A DNA stretch of 27,198 nucleotides from the IMG/VR virus record IMGVR_UViG_3300037041_000633, positions 1 to 27,198 of that record. One strand, 5' to 3'. This document shows positions 22,601 to 27,198 of the stretch, piece after piece. The translations under genes and the position numbers were made by a program. This DNA comes from a virus. The notes below the pieces were generated by a model. It did not search any database, was not told the origin of the DNA, and saw only the letters and a program-made list of their open reading frames with translations. The first letter of the stretch is position 1, and each line of letters opens with the position of its first letter.

Positions 22601-22815
22601 TTATTTGCCTTTTGCGTTGCTGTTACAAATGAATTAATACCTTTTGTGTTGCCAAAATCAGCAGTTGACAAGTCCTTTTTTAAATTTCCTGCAAGTTTTT
22701 TAACCTCCGCATCAATCTCTTGAAACGATAAAATAGTTTTTTCCGCACTTTGACGAATCCCTAAAAATATATCCTCTTCTTGAAATATATCACTTGCGCT
22801 TATTTTCTTTGCCAT
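19672..22815 (-). CDS. Tape measure protein
   Basis: A 1047-residue protein, the longest in the window. The first 270 residues are helical and Ala/Lys-rich; a membrane-like stretch lies near 388-410 (LPIVAIIAGIAALAYGIYSL); long charged coiled coils run from about 650 to 900; the C-terminal part holds GGFHAVLHPNERVIPKSLNE, which I recall as typical of Bacteroidota tape measures. At the usual rule of about 0.15 nm per residue the tail would be near 157 nm. It determines tail length and is probably ejected with the DNA. Confidence 0.92.
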   Translation of the reverse strand: MAKKISASDIFQEEDIFLGIRQSAEKTILSFQEIDAEVKKLAGNLKKDLSTADFGNTKGINSFVTATQKANKAKSDAVEIDKVLAQATKDLAAADKILVDIDIKKQKLAQETIKTNNAIAKTENDKAKATEKAAKAAINEASAYKQLEASTRAIKNEAKELLAQMSALEKSGQKGTAAYATLETQFKEVSAAVNIADAELKQIDKTVGDNFRNVGNYEGATKGLKQQLREMTQALQNMESTDPRFKQMTIDAGELKDKIMDTNAVIKSTAGSAVENLGTGIAKAGKVGIDAFAGMTGAMGLFGIESEGAMQAMLKLQQLAAMSEALTSLGALGDTVTEVKAAFIAAATKMGLFTSAKVVDTTVTTTQTVATEAATVATSGLGKAMKALPIVAIIAGIAALAYGIYSLVSGNEEAEKATKARAEAEKRANEEVAKSSKFIAEESTQFVGLVYQLKATNKNSEERTKLIKQINDQYGTTLKNLSDETAFQAVLNLAVKDYIAYQRVKYKMTKYDEATTRNLEKQSKIQSDIYKRNKELAKDRQFNIDVQMNMGKTLSEATKEADNYLKATDEKLIKYYKDLEELNKRLATYGMVQVELTNETEGRYVPVIDKAAGATNSLTDATNGQVKANEDLKASLDDLINAEFERTSTAEQILLKQKTDRDNQLKAERLASTDLLNRDQQYQEARLLNEADYQAKLAVLKENKDVTKAETKVLEIQLKLKKAKGLEAIALEIQLQNAQLELLNEQEQAELLSVGKNEAAKNKIIAEYALKRADLQTEFADKSLKDNEEADTKALEQKAKNQKTEEELVKGAADFFIAQSNKKIEQIDKEIAAANTQYTTLQTLAANGNINAKESLAEQQKIINEANAQKAKELKKQQRIKLAESVYSTYNAKVAGGSEHPLLDTIKDTMLLQQFIASLPTFYDGTEDTGKNGNGIDGKGGFHAVLHPNERVIPKSLNEQIGGLSNEALAKMANEYQNGKIIRSNSQIGSSFDTALLVNEIKNLQEAIKSKPETNIGIGEITQSVMEIVKSTKQGNTTTYNRYKVRR

Positions 22816-23287
22816 ATTCTTCCATTAAATTAAAATATTCTCTTGTTGTAATTGTCTTAACATTTACCCAACTTCCTAACCATTTACTCAAGTGAATAAG
22901 TGATTGTTCTATTGTTATTCCACTTCCTTTATTCATTAGCATAGCGTCTAAATTCGCTATTTGCATCTCTATTTCTGTAAGTTTAAAACGTTCTCTAGTG
23001 ATAATAAAATCAACCTCTAACAACGCCTTTTTTCTCATCGCATTTAACAGCTTTTTGTACATATCTGACAACCCATATTCTAAAATATAACTGTCGTAAA
23101 TACGCTGCCACGCTTCAATGTCACTTTCTTCGTTCCCTTCTTTGCCTTTTCTAACATAACTCAATTCGTTTGATGTGCATTTAATCCAATTCGATAACGG
23201 CAACTCATCAATATCCCCGTAATAATCGAAGTGATTCAGTATAGTATTTTTCTTTGAGTTCCAAAATAAGTTTAATTTTACTCTCAT
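22790..23287 (-). CDS. Tail-assembly protein upstream of tape measure (possible chaperone)
   Basis: A 165-residue helical protein. The core EAWQRIYDSYILEYGLSDMY resembles a protein found before the tape measure in many Bacteroidota prophages. It overlaps the preceding gene by 80 bases in the +1 frame, and its end overlaps the tape measure by 26 bases. Its frame is open only three codons upstream of the ATG (stop at 23297-23299). By position it corresponds to the gpG/gpGT chaperones of lambda-like phages; it may be made independently or by frameshifting. Confidence 0.65.
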   Translation of the reverse strand: MRVKLNLFWNSKKNTILNHFDYYGDIDELPLSNWIKCTSNELSYVRKGKEGNEESDIEAWQRIYDSYILEYGLSDMYKKLLNAMRKKALLEVDFIITRERFKLTEIEMQIANLDAMLMNKGSGITIEQSLIHLSKWLGSWVNVKTITTREYFNLMEEYGKENKRK

Positions 23288-23663
23288 CTGTAAGTCCTAA
23301 TATTTTATCCGTGAATTTTTGAAGTAAATCTACTGATTCTTTTACTCCATCAGCGTTAATAATTATTCCGTCTGGCAATACTTCCAACATAAACGATTTG
23401 TAAAAGTCTCCATCGTCATACAATGTATAAGGTGTATTGAATTTTTTAGTTGCATCGTAAAAAGTTTCCGTTATAAGTGCATAAGTACCGATAACATAGC
23501 CATTTTCGTTTATTCCTTGTTCGAAAAGTTGGTCAATACGTACAAAATCGAGAACTTTTGTTTTGAATTTACTATCTGAGAACACGTAAAACCATATTTC
23601 ACGCTGAGAAAGTGCCTTACTGCGCTCCATTAAATCACCCAAAACAGTATCCATTAGTCCCAT
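23208..23663 (-). CDS. Tail-region protein (possible assembly chaperone, first part)
   Basis: A 151-residue protein (MGLMDTVLGDLMERSKALSQ...), with LDFVRIDQLFEQGINENGYV and TDESKIKLILELKEKYY near the end. A family with this LDFIRLDQLFxxGIDENG pattern is common in Bacteroidota phage tail regions, function unknown. It is the first gene after the terminator at 23681-23710, and its ATG lies five bases from a -7 promoter element. The next gene overlaps it by 80 bases. Confidence 0.7.
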   Translation of the reverse strand: MGLMDTVLGDLMERSKALSQREIWFYVFSDSKFKTKVLDFVRIDQLFEQGINENGYVIGTYALITETFYDATKKFNTPYTLYDDGDFYKSFMLEVLPDGIIINADGVKESVDLLQKFTDKILGLTDESKIKLILELKEKYYTESLRLLRGY

Positions 23664-23668
23664 TGTTA

Positions 23669-23676
23669 CAAAGTTA
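23669..23676 (-). promoter_or_regulatory. -7 element TAACTTTG beside the start codon
   Basis: The minus strand reads TAACTTTG, five bases before the ATG at 23663. A TTG in the terminator (23694-23692) is 15 bases upstream, shorter than usual. Transcription would begin at about the start codon, giving a leaderless or nearly leaderless mRNA for the tail-tip genes; the second Met (codon 4) could also be used. Confidence 0.5.
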
Positions 23677-23680
23677 CAAT

Positions 23681-23710
23681 AAAAAAGGGTGCAACCTTAG
23701 CTACACCCTT
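23681..23710 (-). terminator. Rho-independent terminator after tail tube genes
   Basis: On the minus strand AAGGGTG (23710-23704) pairs with CACCCTT (23691-23685), loop of 12 bases, followed by a T run (23686-23681). It lies between the 53-residue gene and the 151-residue gene and should reduce read-through from the abundant capsid/tube transcript. Confidence 0.8.
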
Positions 23711-23735
23711 CCTTTATCCTTTCTAAAGATTAATA

Positions 23736-23897
23736 TTACTTCAATTTAGCACGCTTCTTTCCGCCTTTATTCGCCAATTCAAACGCTACCTTCACCACGT
23801 TGGGCTTGATATGCTTGAACAACAAATAAGCATCTTTTAGCGACTTGTCAGTTAATTGCTCAACTGCAAATTGTGTAGCACCTACTTGAACGTACAT
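23736..23897 (-). CDS. 53-residue basic protein coupled to tail tube gene
   Basis: ATG at 23897-23895 shares its A with the TAA of the tail tube gene (TAATG). The product is MYVQVGATQFAVEQLTDKSL, then a helix and a basic end (ELANKGGKKRAKLK). The coupling, composition and the terminator placed just after its stop all support a real gene, though it is too short for many gene callers. It may be a small tail factor or chaperone made with the tube protein. Confidence 0.75.
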   Translation of the reverse strand: MYVQVGATQFAVEQLTDKSLKDAYLLFKHIKPNVVKVAFELANKGGKKRAKLK

Positions 23898-24799
23898 TAT
23901 ACTTCTAAATAAGATACTTCACCGTCAAATCCTGCCTTAGAAACGCTTAGAATCATTGCATCACCAGTACCACCCGTTGTATAAGTAGCAACATATTCGC
24001 CGATAGTAGTCAAACTTTCAGTAACAGTCAAAGGCGTTACAGCAACCCCATTAGCCGTTAAAGTCCAATCAATAGACAAAGCACCGCTGTATGAAATCGG
24101 GTTTAAAGCCGTTCCATAATCTAAAGCCGCTGTGAAAGTCAAAGAACCTGCAGCAATAGTAACAGTTGTCAAATTAACATCAATAAGACCGCTTAAATCG
24201 TTGAAATTGATTCCAGCTTCTGTAGGCGTTATCATGTACATTGTAGACTCATCAAATAATCTGTCAAAGTCAAATCCTAACATAATTTTTTGCGTTGTTG
24301 AATCAGTCGCAAAAGTGAACGTTGGGTTAAAACTTGGATTATCAACAGCTATTGGATATAATTTATTTCCTACTTTTGAACCTACCAAATTACCGTTAAT
24401 ATCGATAATATACACACCGAAATCTACACAACGATTATTTTGAAGTTTACCTAACAATGTAGGAGTTGAATCCTCCGCCCATAATTCGCCTGCAAAACTT
24501 CTTTTACCTTGACGTAAGAAAACCATTCTTCCACTGTTCGCCTCTTCGAATTGAGAATCTGCTTTAGGCATTTCAACGTTCTCAAAGTTTGGTAATGGAA
24601 ACCAACGCTTAGTAGAATCTACTTCGTTGATTAAATCCGCCCAAACTGGAAGTGGTAAAGTCAAATCTATGAAATTTGCTGTTCCATCAGCTCCAAATAA
24701 AGGAACCATTATTAATTTACTTGTTACGCTTTGAAGTGGTACGCAATTAGGTCTCCCTGTATTACTTAATCCACTTGCGCAATTGCATCCTATACTCAT
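23897..24799 (-). CDS. Major tail tube protein
   Basis: A 300-residue beta-rich protein. The N terminus MSIGCNCASGLSNTGRPNC, followed by a LIMVPLFGADG stretch, fits a layout I recall from tail tube proteins of flavobacterial phages. Residues about 215-300 (VDVNLTTVTIAAGSLTFTAA-like, ending GFDGEVSYLEV) look like an added Ig-type domain, often displayed on the tail surface. It is followed by a terminator, as expected for a highly expressed gene. The role is inferred from order (after the tail terminator-like gene, before the tape measure) and composition. Confidence 0.75.
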   Translation of the reverse strand: MSIGCNCASGLSNTGRPNCVPLQSVTSKLIMVPLFGADGTANFIDLTLPLPVWADLINEVDSTKRWFPLPNFENVEMPKADSQFEEANSGRMVFLRQGKRSFAGELWAEDSTPTLLGKLQNNRCVDFGVYIIDINGNLVGSKVGNKLYPIAVDNPSFNPTFTFATDSTTQKIMLGFDFDRLFDESTMYMITPTEAGINFNDLSGLIDVNLTTVTIAAGSLTFTAALDYGTALNPISYSGALSIDWTLTANGVAVTPLTVTESLTTIGEYVATYTTGGTGDAMILSVSKAGFDGEVSYLEV

Positions 24800-24817
24800 A
24801 ATTTTTGTTTTTTTAAA

Positions 24818-25492
24818 TTAACATTTACAATTTTCTTTATACTTTGTGAGCGTTATTCTTAACTCAACCCCTGATAAATTTGCGTCCAAAATGTTCTGAA
24901 ACATTCCGTTTTCTTGTTCAACACCGAACCTCGTAAATTCGATAATCTCCCAATCTTCAATGGTTTTAAAATTTCTATTTCTGTTTATGGTCTCAATAAA
25001 CTCTTTCGCTAACTGTTCCATTGGATAAACTACATTGGTAATATGGTCAGCAGTGTAATAATTAGCTACATCGGTCTCATCTAAAAAGAATATTCGAACT
25101 GAACTTTCAATATCCACCGTACTTTCACGCCCGAACTGTTTAAAATTCAAAGAACCAAGCAACCAAATAATTGGCGTTTTAGCCGTGACATCGTTACTTA
25201 AGATTGTCCATTCTCTGTTAGTTGCCTTTTTAGTTCCATGAATAAAAAACGGCGTAGGTAGGTTTATAGTACCGTTTAAATCTATTAAATCTTTGTTTTC
25301 ACTTACTAAATAATTATCAAATTCAACTTCCGTTAACAAGAATTCGTCTCCATCTAAATTAGTAACTTTCTTTCCAACACGCGCCCATTTACTATCGCAA
25401 GTCAATGTCTTATCAACATCAAAAGTCCCCTCGATAGTTGAATCCATCTGTGAAACAATGTTTCCGATAATTGTCGATAGTTCGTTTATCAT
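24818..25492 (-). CDS. Tail terminator / tail completion-like protein
   Basis: A 224-residue protein starting MINELSTIIGNIVSQMDSTI. The ATG at 25492 overlaps the TGA of the connector gene (ATGA) and is preferred to a TTG two codons earlier. It lies between the head-tail connector and the tail tube protein, the usual place for the tail terminator. Secondary structure appears alpha/beta. The C terminus is KENCKC. No sequence motif proves the function. Confidence 0.6.
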   Translation of the reverse strand: MINELSTIIGNIVSQMDSTIEGTFDVDKTLTCDSKWARVGKKVTNLDGDEFLLTEVEFDNYLVSENKDLIDLNGTINLPTPFFIHGTKKATNREWTILSNDVTAKTPIIWLLGSLNFKQFGRESTVDIESSVRIFFLDETDVANYYTADHITNVVYPMEQLAKEFIETINRNRNFKTIEDWEIIEFTRFGVEQENGMFQNILDANLSGVELRITLTKYKENCKC

Positions 25493-26235
25493 ATCCAATA
25501 AGCTGTTTGTTTCTGCATTCCGTTAAACGTGTTGAAGTGACCTTTTCCTATGTAAGTTACGGTAAACGTTCCGAGACCATCACCACCCGTAACAGTTACT
25601 ACTTCGTTAAGTTGATAATTACTTCCAGCAGCATTAATTGTTCCCGATTCGATTAAACTACCATCACTGACAATATCAAGCGTCAACCCACTACCAAACG
25701 TCGCTGTAGTTGGCACATTCAAAGCAGTTGCATAAGTGCTACCAGCATTCAATAACTCAACCGTTACCACTTGACCCGTTACAGTGTTAAAATTCACTTG
25801 TATGTAGGTCTGAATAGCCTTATAACTTCGAATTGCTTCGTTATAACGTGCATAAATCATTGAATACAACGTGCTCACTGGCTCTGAATTCTCGCTTATT
25901 GGTCGAACATTTCCGTACGGTGTCATTTGGTTAATCAAATCCTTTGAATACTCAAAATAAATGAAGCCTTTTAACATCTCTTTTATACCTTCTGATATTA
26001 TCAACTGTCTAAACGTTAAATTCTCGTAGAAGGGATTGAATACCTTTAGAAAATTAGGTGACTGCGGCACGTTTGCCAACAAGTCAGACTCAAATTCAGT
26101 GTATAAATTAGCCCCGAATAATTCGATTAGATAACGCTTTTCGTACTTGTCGATATAATCCTGCAATTTTACAGTGTCATACATACCCGTACTAAGTTGA
26201 TATTTGCCCGTGAAGTCAGAAATAGTTACAATCAT
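25489..26235 (-). CDS. Head-tail connector (DUF6712-like) with inserted beta repeats
   Basis: A 248-residue protein. Residues 1-155 are helical with YDTVKLQDYIDKYEKRYLIE and a pattern seen in the DUF6712-type connectors of Bacteroidota phages. Residues about 158-228 differ: two copies of a strand-turn unit (LLNAGSTYATALNVPTTATF and INAAGSNYQLNEVVTVTGGD) typical of small glycine-rich beta domains. The final GHFNTFNGMQKQTAYWI looks like the original C terminus, so the beta part may be an insertion. By position it joins the head to the tail. Confidence 0.65.
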   Translation of the reverse strand: MIVTISDFTGKYQLSTGMYDTVKLQDYIDKYEKRYLIELFGANLYTEFESDLLANVPQSPNFLKVFNPFYENLTFRQLIISEGIKEMLKGFIYFEYSKDLINQMTPYGNVRPISENSEPVSTLYSMIYARYNEAIRSYKAIQTYIQVNFNTVTGQVVTVELLNAGSTYATALNVPTTATFGSGLTLDIVSDGSLIESGTINAAGSNYQLNEVVTVTGGDGLGTFTVTYIGKGHFNTFNGMQKQTAYWI

Positions 26236-26238
26236 TGC

Positions 26239-26541
26239 TTATTTTTTTAGTTTTCCGAAACCTCTTTTAATAAATTGCTTTAACATTTCACCGCTAATTT
26301 TGAATAAAACGCCCTTAGGCAAGTGCTTAGATTGTCCGTTTCCTTCGAATTCATAAATCACTTTATCATCAATTTCAATCGTTGCGTGAACACCATCAGC
26401 ATCTTTCTCGATATGCACATCAACAAGGCGAGTGTCAAGGTCAATTTCTGTTCCTGTAACATCTCTTTTTACTGTCAATTCAGCATCGTTAACGTTTAAT
26501 TTAACGTTTAAATCCTTTTTTTTACGAGTCTTTTTTTCCAT
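26239..26541 (-). CDS. Small head-region protein
   Basis: A 100-residue protein with basic ends (MEKKTRKKKD, KQFIKRGFGKLKK) and an acidic, beta-rich middle (LVDVHIEKDADGVHATIEID). No family recognised. It is the first gene after the terminator that follows the capsid gene. A -7 promoter element ends only four bases before its ATG. A head completion, decoration or DNA-binding role would fit the position, without proof. Confidence 0.6.
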   Translation of the reverse strand: MEKKTRKKKDLNVKLNVNDAELTVKRDVTGTEIDLDTRLVDVHIEKDADGVHATIEIDDKVIYEFEGNGQSKHLPKGVLFKISGEMLKQFIKRGFGKLKK

Positions 26542-26545
26542 TGTG

Positions 26546-26576
26546 CAAATTTAAAAGGGGGGTTAAGAAGTCCCAA
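26546..26576 (-). promoter_or_regulatory. Promoter embedded in the capsid terminator
   Basis: The minus strand has TTG (26576-26574), 20 bases, then TAAATTTG (26553-26546), a full match to the Bacteroidota consensus. The TTG sits in the terminator hairpin. The ATG at 26541 is four bases after the -7 element, so the mRNA would be leaderless or nearly so. Confidence 0.6.
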
Positions 26577-26581
26577 CCCCC
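26551..26581 (-). terminator. Rho-independent terminator after the capsid gene
   Basis: On the minus strand GGGGGTT (26581-26575) pairs with AACCCCC (26564-26558) around a 10-base loop, followed by CTTTTAAATTT. The stem is strong; the T run is short (four). It should separate the abundant capsid message from the tail genes. Confidence 0.65.
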
Positions 26582-26592
26582 ATTATTTATTT

Positions 26593-27198
26593 TTATACTG
26601 CCAACGCTGCGATTGCTGTTGCGATATTTCCGTCAACGAATGCTGGATAATCATTTGCTTTAACGTATTGAACTAAACGAGCCTCAGCAAGGATAGTCAC
26701 CATATTACGTTGGAAGTCATCATTAACATAACCTACTTGTACGTTCATTGCCTCTCTCATTCTAACGTTAGACTTGCTGAAATCTCCTACTAAGAATGTT
26801 CCAGCAACCATATTAGTTGTAGAAACTACAGTAAGGTTAGCCACTCTATTAACGTCCATCAAGAACATTGGATATGTGTATTCACCAGTCGAAGTTTTAG
26901 TCAATTGCATAGCAGCAACATCCTCAGGATTCAAAACAACGTGTGTTGGTTCGAAGTTAGCATTTTGGATTTGTGCAATAGCAACTCTAATAACATCTGA
27001 GATATTAGGATTAACAACATTTCCAGCGAATGTACCAGCTGAGAAAGTAACTGAATTAGTCAAGATACCATTGATTCCACCGATAGCACCGTTTAACAAA
27101 GCATCTTCGATAGCTTGATCAATTGACGCCATCAAATCTGTATTGATTTCCGATTGAACGAAAGATAAATCAGCAAGCATTTCCTTAGAAATCTTAAC
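26593..27198 (-). CDS. Major capsid protein, HK97 fold (5'-truncated by window edge)
   Basis: The frame is open to the right edge (…VKISKEMLADLSF at the boundary), so about 201 C-terminal residues are present. KISKE-LADL is the usual start of the conserved HK97 capsid region; later blocks such as PTHVVLNPEDVAAMQLTK, YPMFL and GTFLVGDFSKSNVRMREAMN, and the RNMVTILAEARLVQYVKAND end, are typical of that family. It ends IAAL-AV before a strong terminator. The missing N-terminal part would hold the delta domain or scaffold, if any. Confidence 0.9.
   Translation of the reverse strand, partial: VKISKEMLADLSFVQSEINTDLMASIDQAIEDALLNGAIGGINGILTNSVTFSAGTFAGNVVNPNISDVIRVAIAQIQNANFEPTHVVLNPEDVAAMQLTKTSTGEYTYPMFLMDVNRVANLTVVSTTNMVAGTFLVGDFSKSNVRMREAMNVQVGYVNDDFQRNMVTILAEARLVQYVKANDYPAFVDGNIATAIAALAV

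Noticed and set aside
22790-23663. Canonical -1 programmed frameshift between the two pre-tape-measure genes
   Set aside because: The second gene is in the +1 frame relative to the first, so a simple -1 slip would not join them.

Overview
The window is a contiguous block of a tailed-phage (siphovirus-type) genome or prophage from a member of the Bacteroidota, most likely a Flavobacterium-like host. The evidence is AT-rich DNA, promoters of the Bacteroidota type (TTG about 19-23 bases before TAnnTTTG), A-rich gene starts almost without Shine-Dalgarno sites, and proteins that read as Bacteroidota phage families (ERF annealing protein, YqaJ exonuclease, DUF3127-type OB protein, NinG, M15 endolysin, a tape measure ending in a VLHPNERVIPK block). 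Every supported gene is on the minus strand, so transcription runs from the right edge (27198) to the left edge (1). Family names come from recognising sequences by eye; no database search was run.

Right part (27198 to about 10845), late genes in transcription order: C-terminal part of an HK97-type major capsid protein; a terminator with an embedded promoter; small head-region protein; head-tail connector; tail terminator-like protein; major tail tube protein; a 53-residue gene too short for ordinary gene calling; a second terminator/promoter junction; two overlapping genes in the tail-assembly-chaperone position; tape measure; tail-tip hub; a small coiled coil; a large tail-tip protein; a beta-helix fibre; a small protein; a cysteine-rich tail protein; then lysis (membrane protein, holin-like protein, M15 peptidase endolysin). 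Tandem palindromes with a T tract close the late block at about 10.8 kb. Terminase and portal genes lie outside the window.

Middle part (10.7 to 3.6 kb), early/replication genes: small unknown genes, a DnaA domain IV-like DNA-binding protein, a DGQHR (ParB/DndB-like) protein, a gene with a long structured leader and a rare perfect GGAGG ribosome-binding site, a DnaD-like initiator, a DnaB-type helicase, a coiled-coil protein, a C5-cytosine methyltransferase and a NinG-like endonuclease. Most of these overlap by ATGA or similar junctions and so look translationally coupled.

Left part (3.8 kb to 1): a recombination cassette (ERF, YqaJ exonuclease, OB-fold ssDNA-binding protein), a tandem pair of small paralogues, a small helix-turn-helix protein, then a string of very small, mostly membrane or basic proteins running off the left edge. 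This end carries a striking local cluster of the octamer AAAACACG (minus strand) and an attenuator-like terminator with an overlapping mini-ORF. No integrase, tRNA, CRISPR array or insertion sequence was seen.

The most interesting signals are non-coding: a pair of nearly identical early promoters 6.9 kb apart, two terminator-embedded promoters that fire almost at the start codon, the SD-bearing structured leader at 7.7 kb, and the AAAACACG cluster.
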